From positions 1,054,001-1,118,000 of the forward strand of contig CANLMR010000001.1 in the NCBI GenBank assembly GCA_947492185.1: a DNA stretch of 64,000 bases. The letters are read 5' to 3'. This stretch comes from an uncultured Tenacibaculum sp. GTDB taxonomy: Bacteria > Bacteroidota > Bacteroidia > Flavobacteriales > Flavobacteriaceae. Below the pieces are notes generated by a model that did not search any database, had not been told where the DNA came from, and worked only from the letters and a program-made list of their open reading frames with translations. Made by a program: the position numbers and the translations under genes. Below, in pieces: positions 19,519-28,060 of the stretch; within the stretch, counting starts at the first letter, position 1; each line of letters begins with the position of its first letter.

Positions 19519-20485
19519 TACACACCCTATTTCAGAATTTATAGAAAAATATTTTCTACATTTTAATGCGGCGTCATTAGTTGATGCAGCTAAAGGATAT
19601 GAGGACCAAATTGATAACGGAGCAAAAATGTTGGTTTCATTGGCAGGAGCTATGAGTACAGCAGAAATAGGTAAAATTTTTGCAGATATTATAAGAGCTG
19701 ATAAAGTGCATATTATTTCATGTACTGGTGCAAATCTGGAAGAAGATATAATGAATTTAGTTGCACACTCACATTATAAACGTGTGCCTAATTATAGAGA
19801 TTTAACTCCACAAGATGAGTGGGATTTGCTTCTAAAAGGATTAAACCGAGTAACCGATACTTGTATTCCGGAAGAGGAGGCATTTAGACGATTACAAAAG
19901 CATATTTTCAAGATTTGGAAAGATGCTGAAGAAAATGGAGAACGCTATTTCCCTCATGAATTTATGTATAAGTTATTGTTGTCTGGAGTTTTAGAAGAGT
20001 ATTATGAAATTGATATTAAAGATTCTTGGATGTATGCAGCAGCAGAAAAAAACTTACCAATTGTAGTTCCTGGATGGGAAGATTCTACTATGGGAAATAT
20101 TTTTGCGTCCTATGTTGTAAAAGGAGAACTGAAAGCATCTACCATAAAGTCAGGAATTGAGTACATGACCTTTTTGGCAGATTGGTATACCGAAAATTCT
20201 GAGAATGGAATTGGATTCTTTCAAATCGGAGGTGGAATTGCAGGTGATTTCCCAATTTGTGTTGTTCCGATGTTGTATCAAGATTTAGAAAGAGAAGATA
20301 CTCCTTTCTGGAACTATTTCTGCCAGATATCTGATTCAACAACAAGTTATGGGTCTTATTCAGGGGCTATTCCAAATGAAAAAATAACATGGGGAAAGCT
20401 CGATATCGATACTCCAAAATTTATCATAGAAAGTGATGCAACGATTGTTGCACCATTGATTTTCGCTTATTTATTAAAAATGTAA
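19508..20485 (+). CDS. Deoxyhypusine synthase-like protein, probable polyamine synthase
   Basis: A 325-residue member of the deoxyhypusine synthase fold: LSLAGAM-type start (KMLVSLAGAMSTAEIG near 45), ISCTGANLEEDIMN (near 75), PIVVPGWEDSTMGN (near 185), GGGIAGDFPICV (near 243). The start is taken at ATG 19508, which overlaps the agmatinase stop. Bacteria lack eIF5A, and DHS-like proteins in polyamine operons have been associated with making homospermidine or spermidine from putrescine (SpeY-type). That role is inferred from context. In classical DHS a lysine follows the GGG motif (GGGxxKHH); here the segment reads GGGIAGDF, so the usual covalent lysine is absent. Confidence 0.8.
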   Translation: MNTNTHPISEFIEKYFLHFNAASLVDAAKGYEDQIDNGAKMLVSLAGAMSTAEIGKIFADIIRADKVHIISCTGANLEEDIMNLVAHSHYKRVPNYRDLTPQDEWDLLLKGLNRVTDTCIPEEEAFRRLQKHIFKIWKDAEENGERYFPHEFMYKLLLSGVLEEYYEIDIKDSWMYAAAEKNLPIVVPGWEDSTMGNIFASYVVKGELKASTIKSGIEYMTFLADWYTENSENGIGFFQIGGGIAGDFPICVVPMLYQDLEREDTPFWNYFCQISDSTTSYGSYSGAIPNEKITWGKLDIDTPKFIIESDATIVAPLIFAYLLKM

Positions 20486-20489
20486 AGTT

Positions 20490-20762
20490 ATGAAACGAGT
20501 TATTGTAGATTATGAAAAGCTGACAGCTAACATCTTGGATTTATTAGTAGAAAAATATCCAGAAGGTTATGAATATGACGATATTATTTCGTTTCAAAAC
20601 TCCAAAGGAGAAACTATTAGTGCTGTAGAGGTAAAAACTGCAGATACTGTGTATTTGGTTAAAATCAGCATGAAATTAGAGCAAACGATGGATAATTATA
20701 TGGATGATGAGAGCTCATTTGATGATACTAATATAGATAATTTAGATGATGATAATTTTTAA
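20490..20762 (+). CDS. Hypothetical acidic protein downstream of the DHS-like gene
   Basis: A 90-residue protein, not recognised. It starts MKRVIVDYEKLTANILDLLVEKYPEGYEYDDII and ends in a very acidic tail (DDESSFDDTNIDNLDDDNF). No signal peptide or membrane segment. The start lies 4 bp after the DHS-like stop codon, so it belongs to the polyamine transcript. The acidic tail recalls the acidic C terminus of the agmatinase in the same operon and might bind the cationic product, but that is speculation. Confidence 0.75.
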   Translation: MKRVIVDYEKLTANILDLLVEKYPEGYEYDDIISFQNSKGETISAVEVKTADTVYLVKISMKLEQTMDNYMDDESSFDDTNIDNLDDDNF

Positions 20763-20773
20763 ATTCTTAACTT

Positions 20774-21034
20774 ATGAACTATTACAGCACAGAACAGTCG
20801 ATGAATTCGATAGGAGTTTATTCAGGTTATAGAGACGGGTATTATACCTTTATCTTACAGAACAATGAAGTGGTTGATTTTGAAGAAATAAATAAAATGT
20901 TACTTGTTCAATTTGATTTGAAATCCGACGAATTAAAAGGTCGGAAATTTGAAATAATTTATAAAGAAATTATAGACGATTTAGATGATGAAGATTTTGT
21001 GGTATTAAAGTTAGAAGAATTAAAATTGATATAA
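20774..21034 (+). CDS. Hypothetical cytoplasmic protein, paralogue of the gene at 21928
   Basis: An 86-residue protein of unknown function. Its core (SGYRDGYYTF...FEEINKM...FDLKSDELKGRKFEIIYKE) aligns without gaps of note to the exported protein at 21928-22233 (NGFEDGIYYF...FEEISAE...FDLKGDKYIGEKFKVSYKE). It lacks a signal peptide. Located 11 bp after the preceding gene and 1 bp before the VOC gene, so co-transcribed. Confidence 0.75.
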   Translation: MNYYSTEQSMNSIGVYSGYRDGYYTFILQNNEVVDFEEINKMLLVQFDLKSDELKGRKFEIIYKEIIDDLDDEDFVVLKLEELKLI

Positions 21035-21035
21035 T

Positions 21036-21449
21036 ATGAATTCAAGTTTCCACATGTCTCTTCCATGTATAAACATTGAAGAAACAATTAAGTATTATAG
21101 TGAACAATTAGATTTAAAAATTGGTAGAAAAACTAATAATTGGGTTGATGTAAATTTATTTGGTCATCAATTAACTTTTGTTGCTATTGAAAAATTCGAT
21201 TTTCAATTTCCTTTTTATTTATTAGATGATGAGCAATTGCCATCATTTCATTTTGGGGTAGTATTAGAAAATGACGAATGGGAAAAAACGTATGATAAAA
21301 TTAATAGTCAATGGACTTTTGATACAATACTTAAGAAGACTTTTTTTGAAGATAAAAATGGCGAACAAAGCACTTTCATTGTTAAAGATCCTAATGGTTA
21401 TTATATAGAGTTTAAAACATTTAAAAGATCAGACGAAATTTTTATGTAA
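21036..21449 (+). CDS. VOC (glyoxalase/bleomycin resistance) superfamily protein
   Basis: A 137-residue protein with the paired beta-alpha-beta-beta-beta pattern of VOC proteins: MSLPCINIEETIKYYSEQLDL at the start, a mid strand SFHFGVVLE, and the closing FIVKDPNGYYIEFKTF. His7 (FHMSLP), the His of SFHFGV and the final Glu (YIEFK) are plausible metal ligands. Substrate unknown. Follows the 86-residue gene by 1 bp. Last gene of the polyamine-led transcript as far as can be seen. Confidence 0.8.
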   Translation: MNSSFHMSLPCINIEETIKYYSEQLDLKIGRKTNNWVDVNLFGHQLTFVAIEKFDFQFPFYLLDDEQLPSFHFGVVLENDEWEKTYDKINSQWTFDTILKKTFFEDKNGEQSTFIVKDPNGYYIEFKTFKRSDEIFM

Positions 21450-21574
21450 TATCAATTATAGTTTTTCATGATAGTCCTATAAACCATCTATTAACAAAGA
21501 AGATTTATAGAGCGGATATGTGAAATCTAAGTTTATTTTTTAATTTTAAAAGCCTTTTTTATTTTAAAAAAACG

Positions 21575-21908
21575 TATCTTTATATATAGGATTTTTTTTA
21601 AGTAAAATCCAAAACTAAACATTATGAAACGTGTTTTTTGGTTTGATGTTTTAAATCTTTGGAAGTTAGATTTAAAACCTGCTCATGGGATGAGAGATCA
21701 AGCTGTAGGATTAACTTCTTTTACTTGTACAAAACATTCTTATTTAGAATGTGCAATCACTTTAATATTTTATTACAGGGTTATTCAACCTATTTATTGG
21801 AAAGTATAGAACTTGCCTGTTTCTACTGATCTGGAGGGTCATTTTAAACAAATTAAGTAATGTTCAACTTAAGGTTTATTTCTAAAACCTAAGGTTAAGT
21901 AATTTTTT
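21575..21908 (+). other. Possible small transcription unit with promoter-like box, hairpin and terminator
   Basis: Within the 478-bp gap 21450-21927 a TATCTTTA box (21575-21582) precedes a hairpin GGATTTT / AAAATCC (21589-21610). A 61-codon open frame follows (21624-21809; the peptide starts MKRVFWFDVLNLWK and includes AHGMRDQAVGLTSF). A stem CTTAAGGTTT / AAACCTAAG (21868-21893) then ends in a T-rich run. The frame has no recognised domain and may not be translated; the unit could be a small RNA. Confidence 0.35.
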
Positions 21909-21927
21909 ATTAATTCATTTTTTATTT

Positions 21928-22233
21928 ATGAAAACAATTTTATTGGGAGCTATCTCCCTTATCATGTTAATTGGTATAAGTCAAGAACATGAAATCAAAA
22001 CTGTAACAGCATCTTATAATGGTTTTGAAGATGGTATATATTATTTTTCGAACAAAGATGAAGAGTACACTTTTGAAGAAATATCAGCTGAAGCACAAAA
22101 GATTTTTGACTTAAAAGGCGATAAATATATAGGCGAAAAATTCAAAGTTTCTTACAAAGAAAAAGAATTAATTGATGACTTTGAAGAAACGTATTCTATT
22201 TGGGTAATTACTAAGTTAGTATTAATTGAATAA
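21928..22233 (+). CDS. Exported hypothetical protein, paralogue of the gene at 20774
   Basis: A 101-residue protein with a hydrophobic N terminus (MKTILLGAISLIMLIGIS) that looks like a Sec signal peptide, followed by an 80-residue domain shared with the cytoplasmic protein at 20774-21034. Family not recognised. It lies between a terminator-like stem and a TerB-like gene, and a 9-bp hairpin follows its stop codon. Confidence 0.7.
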   Translation: MKTILLGAISLIMLIGISQEHEIKTVTASYNGFEDGIYYFSNKDEEYTFEEISAEAQKIFDLKGDKYIGEKFKVSYKEKELIDDFEETYSIWVITKLVLIE

Positions 22234-22238
22234 TTTAT

Positions 22239-22264
22239 GAGGAGAGATGTTTTTTTCTCTCCTC
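22239..22264. terminator. GAGGAGAGA / TCTCTCCTC hairpin
   Basis: A perfect 9-bp stem with an 8-nt T-rich loop, 5 bp after the preceding stop. There is no T run after the stem on the plus strand, so it may be an RNA stability or attenuating structure rather than a simple terminator. Confidence 0.4.
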
Positions 22265-22281
22265 AACTTAATAGTATAGCC

Positions 22282-22704
22282 ATGTCAATATTAGATTTAT
22301 TTGAGTCTCCAATGCATAGAAATAACATTGGACATTTTGCAGCAATAGTTCATATTGCTGCTATTGATGGTTTAGTAAACGAGCAAGAAGAAAAAGTGAT
22401 TAACGCTTTTGCTTCTGCTTTAGATATAACCGATGAAGAATATAAGGATATCATGAAAAACCATAGTAAATATCCCTTAATTACAGTTTACGATGTAAAG
22501 AAGAGACTTCATATTTTATATGATTTATTTAAAATCGTTTTTTCGGATAATGAAATAGATGAACTTGAAATTAAAGCAGTTAAAATGTATGCTATTGGTC
22601 TTGGTTTTCCTATAGATAAAGCTGAAGCTATCATAGAAAAATCGATAGATATTTTTAGCGGAAAAATTAGTTTCTCGAATTACAAATATTTATTAGAAAA
22701 ATAA
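22282..22704 (+). CDS. TerB-like protein
   Basis: A 140-residue helical protein of the TerB/tellurite-resistance-like fold: MSILDLFESPMHRNNIGHFAAIVHIAAIDGLVNEQEEKVI, then a second helical half starting VFSDNEIDELEIKAV. The acidic loops AAIDGLVNEQE and FSDNEIDELE are the characteristic metal-binding positions. The start is set at ATG 22282, because family members begin just before this segment. Upstream in-frame codons from 22237 would read through the hairpin. TerB domains are not necessarily linked to tellurite; function unknown. Confidence 0.75.
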   Translation: MSILDLFESPMHRNNIGHFAAIVHIAAIDGLVNEQEEKVINAFASALDITDEEYKDIMKNHSKYPLITVYDVKKRLHILYDLFKIVFSDNEIDELEIKAVKMYAIGLGFPIDKAEAIIEKSIDIFSGKISFSNYKYLLEK

Positions 22705-22754
22705 AAAATAGAATTTTATTGATGATCTATTTTATCAAGAGATTCTATTTTTTA
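22703..22754 (+). terminator. Terminator of the TerB-like gene
   Basis: AAAATAGAAT / ATTCTATTTT separated by a 27-nt loop and followed by T-rich sequence, immediately after the stop codon. Confidence 0.55.
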
Positions 22755-22784
22755 TAATTAAAAAACCATTTATCTTAAAAAGAA

Positions 22785-24209
22785 ATGATGAAAAATATAG
22801 AAATCATTGCACCTAATTCATTTGAATCAGATAATCACTGGTATGAAAAATCATTGAATGCAACGATTCATCCTATGGTAAGTTATTTTTTAAATCTAAC
22901 AAATGATCGGATAGTCAAGCGTTACTGTCATTTAAATCCTAAAGTGAATCCGCAAGATTTGAAAGATATATTGAATTATAAACCTAAATATTATCACTTG
23001 TCAGGAGCAGATTTACTTCATGTTACTACTGAAAAAGGAAAAAGACAAATGGTTATAATAGAGAATAACTCATGTCCATCAGGTCAAAAATCTATGCCTC
23101 TTTTAGATGAATTCAAAGAGCAAGGAGGATATAGAAAGTTTATGGAACACACTATTAAGCCATTAGTAAAAAAGAAACTTAGTAATGCTCTAGCAGTAAT
23201 TTATGATAAAAATTATATGGAGGCTTCTGGATACGCACATGCTATGGCTGATATGTTGAAAAAAGATGTTTTTTTGGTTCCATATTATAATGAACAAGAC
23301 ACTTCTCATATCGACATTTCAGGAGATTATATCAAATTGAAAATTGAAGATAAATGGGTTCAGTTAGATGTGGTGTTTAGATATTTAACTCAAAAACCTT
23401 GGAATAGATTACCAATAGTATCAAAAACAAAAATTATAAATCCTACGATAGTTTGTTTAGCTGGTGGAAGAAATAAATTGGTTGCTTCAAAAGCTTACTC
23501 GTTTTATAATTCTGAGCTAATAAATAAAAACTTAAAAATTAGTACACCGCACACAATTTGGGATGTTAATAAAAATGAAGTCCCGTTATGGGTTGAGAAT
23601 TTAGGAGGAAAAGCGGTAGTGAAAATACCATACAGTAATGCAGGTCAAGGTGTTTTTACGATTGTTAATAAACAAGAATTAAATGATTTTATGGCAATGG
23701 AGTTTGATTATAATAAATTTATAGTACAGAGTTTAGTAGGAAATTATAATTGGAGTTCAACAACTTCAGATGGTAAATATTATCATGTTGGAACAGTTCC
23801 AAATCAAAAAGGACAATCGTATGTGTTAGATTTTAGAATGATGATTCATGCTACTAAAGAAGGTTACAAACCAATTTCAATTTATTCAAGAAGGGCAAAA
23901 GTTCCTTTAAAGGATATTTTGGAAGAAGGAAAAGCTTCTTGGGATATTCTAGGAACTAATTTGTCGTATAAGAAAAATAATGGTGATTGGGGTTCGGATA
24001 CGAGTAGACTTTTACTAATGGAGAGGAAGGAATTCAATAACTTAGGAATTGGACTTGATGATTTGATAGAAGCTTATATACAAACTGTTTTAACTTCTAT
24101 AGCTATTGATAAAATGGCGATTAAATTGTTAACTAAAAAAGGGACTTTTAAGCGTAAATTATTCCAATCACTAAATGATGATGAATCATTAATTAAAGAA
24201 ATTATATAA
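22785..24209 (+). CDS. ATP-grasp-type ligase-like protein
   Basis: A 474-residue cytoplasmic protein. GGKAVVKIPYSNAGQGVFTI (near residue 275) fits the glycine-rich loop of ATP-grasp enzymes, preceded by a conserved NNSCPSGQKSMP segment near 100. FRMMIHATKEGYKPISIYSRRAK (near 350) looks like the following ATP/Mg site. Substrate unknown. The stop codon overlaps the start of an AspA/AstE-like hydrolase gene (TAATG), so the two act together: possibly a ligase that builds and a hydrolase that cleaves an amide bond. Family assignment rests on motif impression only. Confidence 0.62.
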   Translation: MMKNIEIIAPNSFESDNHWYEKSLNATIHPMVSYFLNLTNDRIVKRYCHLNPKVNPQDLKDILNYKPKYYHLSGADLLHVTTEKGKRQMVIIENNSCPSGQKSMPLLDEFKEQGGYRKFMEHTIKPLVKKKLSNALAVIYDKNYMEASGYAHAMADMLKKDVFLVPYYNEQDTSHIDISGDYIKLKIEDKWVQLDVVFRYLTQKPWNRLPIVSKTKIINPTIVCLAGGRNKLVASKAYSFYNSELINKNLKISTPHTIWDVNKNEVPLWVENLGGKAVVKIPYSNAGQGVFTIVNKQELNDFMAMEFDYNKFIVQSLVGNYNWSSTTSDGKYYHVGTVPNQKGQSYVLDFRMMIHATKEGYKPISIYSRRAKVPLKDILEEGKASWDILGTNLSYKKNNGDWGSDTSRLLLMERKEFNNLGIGLDDLIEAYIQTVLTSIAIDKMAIKLLTKKGTFKRKLFQSLNDDESLIKEII

Positions 24210-25174
24210 TGATGAAATTCGATAATATTCCAATTATTAAGAAAATTAAGCTAGACTTATATAAGAAGAATACTTTGTCTTATAGATGGATGCATTTGGT
24301 TTCAAATGGTATAGCACAACCAATTTATATACCTGTAATTATAGGTAAAGGAATTAAAGAAGGTCCAGTTTTAGGTTTAACGGCGGTAGTTCATGGAAAT
24401 GAGTTGAATGGAATGTCGGTAATTCAACGATTGTTTAATTCAATTGATTTAGAAAAATTATCTGGAACTATTATAGGAGTTCCTGTGGTAAATGTTCCTT
24501 CAATTTTAGTAAATGAAAGGCGATTTGTAGATGGCGTTGATTTGAATAGAATTATGCCTGGAGATAAAGACGGTAATAGGAGTGAAATTTATGCGAATAG
24601 AATTGTAAATAGAATCGTTAAAAATTTTGATTTTTTACTTGATTTGCATACAGCTAGTTTTGGTAGAGTAAATTCATACTATGTTAGAGCTGATTTATCA
24701 TCTAAAATAGCCAAACAATTGGCGTTAATTCAAAACCCTCAGATTATATTAAACGCTCCTCCTAAAGATGGAACTTTAAGAGGAGCAGCTTCTGATTTAG
24801 GAATTGATGCTATTACAATTGAAGTTGGAGATCCAGATAAATTTCAAAAAGGCATGATTCGTTCAAGTTTAACAGGTGTATACAATACACTTTCATTTTT
24901 AAACATGTACGATGAGGATATGGATAAAGAAGAAGATAAAGTTATAATTTGTAAGAAATCATATTGGATTTATAGTCAAATAGGTGGAATTATTCAAGTG
25001 CATGTGCAGTTAACACAACAATTAAAAAAAGGAGAATTAATAGCTACAGTTAGAGATGTTTTTGGTCAAGTTTTAAAAGAGTATTATGCTCCAGAAGATG
25101 GAATTGTTATTGGTAAAAGTATTAACCCAATTGGTCAAACAGGAAGTAGAATAATTCATCTAGGAATTTCATAA
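24209..25174 (+). CDS. Succinylglutamate desuccinylase/aspartoacylase family hydrolase
   Basis: A 321-residue zinc-dependent deacylase-like protein (M14-related). The zinc site is visible as VVHGNELNG (His-x-x-Glu, near residue 60) with a third ligand in LLDLHTASFG (near 145). Substrate-binding Arg-like residues lie in VDGVDLNRIMPG (near 105). IEVGDP near 205 contains the catalytic Glu. The C-terminal beta domain matches the AstE/AspA architecture. The start overlaps the previous stop; a second ATG follows immediately at 24212. Substrate unknown. Closed by a strong terminator. Confidence 0.82.
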   Translation: MMKFDNIPIIKKIKLDLYKKNTLSYRWMHLVSNGIAQPIYIPVIIGKGIKEGPVLGLTAVVHGNELNGMSVIQRLFNSIDLEKLSGTIIGVPVVNVPSILVNERRFVDGVDLNRIMPGDKDGNRSEIYANRIVNRIVKNFDFLLDLHTASFGRVNSYYVRADLSSKIAKQLALIQNPQIILNAPPKDGTLRGAASDLGIDAITIEVGDPDKFQKGMIRSSLTGVYNTLSFLNMYDEDMDKEEDKVIICKKSYWIYSQIGGIIQVHVQLTQQLKKGELIATVRDVFGQVLKEYYAPEDGIVIGKSINPIGQTGSRIIHLGIS

Positions 25175-25179
25175 TTATT

Positions 25180-25218
25180 AAAAAGCCTTAACTATACTAT
25201 ACAAGTTAAGGCTTTTTT
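25180..25218 (+). terminator. Terminator after the aspartoacylase-like gene
   Basis: AAAAGCCTTAACT / AGTTAAGGCTTTT followed by a T run, 6 bp after the stop codon. Confidence 0.88.
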
Positions 25219-25223
25219 TATAG

Positions 25224-25231
25224 TACTTTTG
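25224..25231 (+). promoter_or_regulatory. -7 promoter box of recQ (leaderless arrangement)
   Basis: TACTTTTG fits TAnnTTTG perfectly and ends 4 nt before the recQ ATG, so the mRNA probably starts at or next to the start codon. It follows directly on the preceding terminator. Confidence 0.6.
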
Positions 25232-25235
25232 TCTA

Positions 25236-27347
25236 ATGAATTTAATTGATGAAAAGGACTTATTACAGAAACTAAAATCGAACTTTGGATATGATAGTTT
25301 TCGGTTGAAGCAGCAAAAAATTGTTGAGAACATATTAGCAAAAAATAATACATTGGTAATTATGCCAACTGGAGGAGGAAAATCAATTTGTTTCCAATTG
25401 CCAGCGTTATTCTTTGATGGAATTACTTTAGTGATTTCTCCATTAATCGCTTTAATGAAAGATCAAGTTGATAGCTTAAAAGCAAATGGAATTCCTGCAA
25501 CGTATTTTAACAGTAGTCAATCAAATGAAGAGCAACAACATGTTTTTGATGCTATAGCAAATAAACAAGTAAAACTGCTTTATGTTGCGCCAGAAAGCCT
25601 TCCTTTTCTACAGAATATCTTAAATCAAAATTATATTAGTTGTATCGCTATTGATGAAGCACATTGTATTTCATCTTGGGGACATGATTTTCGCCCTTCA
25701 TATAAACAATTAGCCTTTTTAAAAAAATCATTACCAGAAGTTCCTGTTGTTGCATTAACTGCAACTGCTGATAAAGCTACACAAGAAGATATTCTTGAAC
25801 AGCTAGCTATACCAAATGCAATTCGTTATGTTAGTTCTTTTAATCGCGAAAATATTGCATTAGAAGTTCGTCCAGCAAATGATAGAGTAAATCAGATTAT
25901 AAAGTTTATCAACCAGAGAGTTAATGAATCTGGAATTGTGTATTGTTTAAGTAGAAAAGCTACAGAACAATTAGCTAGTAAATTATCACAAAACGGTATA
26001 AAAGCAAAAGCATATCATGCAGGTTTATCGTTTGAAGAGAGATCAACTATACAAGAAGGTTTTATTAAAGATGATATTCCTATTATATGTGCAACAATTG
26101 CATTCGGAATGGGAATTGATAAATCTAACGTTCGTTGGGTAATTCACTATAATATGCCGAAAAATATTGAAGGTTATTATCAAGAGATAGGACGTGCAGG
26201 AAGAGATGGATTAGCATCTCATGCCCTACTTTTTCATAGTTATGCAGATGTTATTCAATTACGACAATTTATTGCTAACACAGGAAATCAAGAATTACAA
26301 GAAGCAAAATTAGAAAGAATGAAACAGTTTGCAGAAGCAACTGTTTGTAGAAGAAGGATTTTATTAAGCTATTTTGGAGAGCTAGTTGAAGAAGATTGTG
26401 GTAATTGCGATATATGTAAGAATCCACCACAGTTTTTTGACGGAACGTTAATCGCACAAAAAGCATTGTCTGCTATTTATAGATTGAAAGGTAAAGAAGC
26501 CATGGGAACTGTAATTGATGTATTGCGCGGAGCCCAAAATGCAACAGTATTAGATAAAAATTATAATACGTTAAAAACGTATGGAGTTGGAAAAGATATT
26601 TCTTGGAGAGATTGGCAACATTATATGATTCAATTAGTTAATCAGGGATTTTGTCAAATAGCTTTTCATTTGAATAATACATTGCAATTGACAGCTTTCT
26701 CAGAGAAAATATTATTTAAAGGTGAAAAAGTTAGATTAACTGTTCCAACAGTAATTCAAAAAGAAACTCCTGCTCAGAAAAAAGTTCAGAAGAAGAAAAC
26801 AGCTACAAAAGATACGTTGTTTGAAAGACTGCGAAAATTAAGATATCAAATTGCTCAAGAAGAAGACATTGCTGCCTATTTAGTTTTTAGTGATGCGACT
26901 TTAAGAGAGCTAGAAACTCAGCGACCTCAAACGGATAATGAATTCCTTGCAATTAGTGGAGTTGGACAAAGAAAGTTAGAAGTTTATGGAGGCGAGTTTA
27001 TGGAAGAAATCAGGTCTTTTATAAAGGAAAAGAAAAAAGGAAAAAAAGACACCACATTAGAAACCTATAAATTATATCAAGAAGGTTTTTCAGTAGAAGA
27101 AATAGCAATTCAAAGAGGATTAAAAGAACAAACGATTTTCTCTCATTTAGCGAAGTTGTATCTTGAAGGAAAAGATATAAGTCTTGATAAGTTTATTGAT
27201 ACCAATACATTGAAGTTAATTCAAAATGCCAAAAAAGTCTTGAAGAATGAAACTGCGTTAAAACCATACTTTGAGTTTTTAGGAGAGAAGGTTACTTATG
27301 AACAAATCAGAATCGGATTAACTATTTTGCAGAAAAAAACAATTTAA
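25236..27347 (+). CDS. recQ: ATP-dependent DNA helicase RecQ
   Basis: 3'-5' DNA helicase of recombination and repair. The 703-residue protein contains Walker A MPTGGGKS (near residue 45), [13 protein letters not shown] (near 138), the helicase C domain with GRAGRDGL (near 315) and the four-cysteine zinc site ([19 protein letters not shown] near 390). A winged-helix RQC domain and an HRDC domain (about 530-610) follow. The extra C-terminal helix-turn-helix segment ([18 protein letters not shown]) is common in Bacteroidota RecQ. The start is supported by the promoter box just upstream. Confidence 0.95.
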   Translation: MNLIDEKDLLQKLKSNFGYDSFRLKQQKIVENILAKNNTLVIMPTGGGKSICFQLPALFFDGITLVISPLIALMKDQVDSLKANGIPATYFNSSQSNEEQQHVFDAIANKQVKLLYVAPESLPFLQNILNQNYISCIAIDEAHCISSWGHDFRPSYKQLAFLKKSLPEVPVVALTATADKATQEDILEQLAIPNAIRYVSSFNRENIALEVRPANDRVNQIIKFINQRVNESGIVYCLSRKATEQLASKLSQNGIKAKAYHAGLSFEERSTIQEGFIKDDIPIICATIAFGMGIDKSNVRWVIHYNMPKNIEGYYQEIGRAGRDGLASHALLFHSYADVIQLRQFIANTGNQELQEAKLERMKQFAEATVCRRRILLSYFGELVEEDCGNCDICKNPPQFFDGTLIAQKALSAIYRLKGKEAMGTVIDVLRGAQNATVLDKNYNTLKTYGVGKDISWRDWQHYMIQLVNQGFCQIAFHLNNTLQLTAFSEKILFKGEKVRLTVPTVIQKETPAQKKVQKKKTATKDTLFERLRKLRYQIAQEEDIAAYLVFSDATLRELETQRPQTDNEFLAISGVGQRKLEVYGGEFMEEIRSFIKEKKKGKKDTTLETYKLYQEGFSVEEIAIQRGLKEQTIFSHLAKLYLEGKDISLDKFIDTNTLKLIQNAKKVLKNETALKPYFEFLGEKVTYEQIRIGLTILQKKTI

Positions 27348-27361
27348 AATAGAGAAAAAAG

Positions 27362-27428
27362 GCTGTCTAAAAATTAAATAGTAACGTCATTACTTCACTT
27401 TGTTCGCAATTACGACTTTTTAGACAGC
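27362..27428. terminator. Bidirectional terminator after recQ with a repeat in its loop
   Basis: GCTGTCTAAAAA / TTTTTAGACAGC form a perfect 12-bp stem between the convergent recQ and the membrane-protein gene. The 43-nt loop contains a shortened copy of the interspersed repeat. Confidence 0.7.
27385..27416. repeat. Palindromic interspersed repeat, copy 6 (shortened)
   Basis: CGTCATTACTTCAC...GTTCGCAATTACGAC, 32 bp. The outer ends of the repeat family are kept but the middle is missing. It lies in the loop of the recQ terminator. Confidence 0.6.
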
Positions 27429-27439
27429 TTGTATTTTAA

Positions 27440-28060
27440 CTATTGTTCTTTTAAATTCTCCATTTCAATAATGATATCATCAAGTTTAGAAAATAAAGTA
27501 CTGTATAAAATCCTTGTAGATATACTGTAAACTACTGTACAAATAATAGAAATTACTACAGCCATAATTAAACCAACACCTAGTATTTGCATTAAAGTAG
27601 TTTCTTCAGAAATAAATTTAGATAAAAAACTATTCTCCCTAATAGAATATGCCAAACCAAAAATTGAAATTACAGCTAGAGGCAATACAAAAACAAAGAG
27701 GTTTTTTGTTGATTTAGTAATAGAGGAAATGATTTTTCTATAATTCTTTAAATACGTTAAATTATCTGATTTGATATCAAGGTTATTAAACCTACTTAAT
27801 AAACTTTTATTAAAAAAGTATAGGCACATAATTAAGAATGCACCATATATCCCTATTATATATTGCGAGAAAATTGCCATTCCTATTATTACTAAAATAG
27901 CCATAGGAATTAAACCTTTATTATCAAATTCATAAGTTCTCTTAATCTTGTTAATTATCGATTTAGATTTCTGATTATATAAATCATTTATTTGTGGAGC
28001 AATTAATGAATCTTCATTAATAAATGCTTCATTCCATATTTTTTCAATTGATTTTTCCAT
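27440..28060 (-). CDS. Membrane protein, putative anti-sigma partner
   Basis: A 206-residue protein with a soluble N terminus (about 55 residues) and four predicted membrane segments (near 55-70, 72-85, 120-140 and 160-180). No domain recognised. The gene overlaps the upstream ECF sigma gene by 17 bp. In Bacteroidota the gene directly behind an ECF sigma factor often encodes a membrane-bound partner. An anti-sigma role is inferred from this position only; no zinc-anti-sigma HxxxCxxC motif is present. Confidence 0.6.
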   Translation of the reverse strand: MEKSIEKIWNEAFINEDSLIAPQINDLYNQKSKSIINKIKRTYEFDNKGLIPMAILVIIGMAIFSQYIIGIYGAFLIMCLYFFNKSLLSRFNNLDIKSDNLTYLKNYRKIISSITKSTKNLFVFVLPLAVISIFGLAYSIRENSFLSKFISEETTLMQILGVGLIMAVVISIICTVVYSISTRILYSTLFSKLDDIIIEMENLKEQ

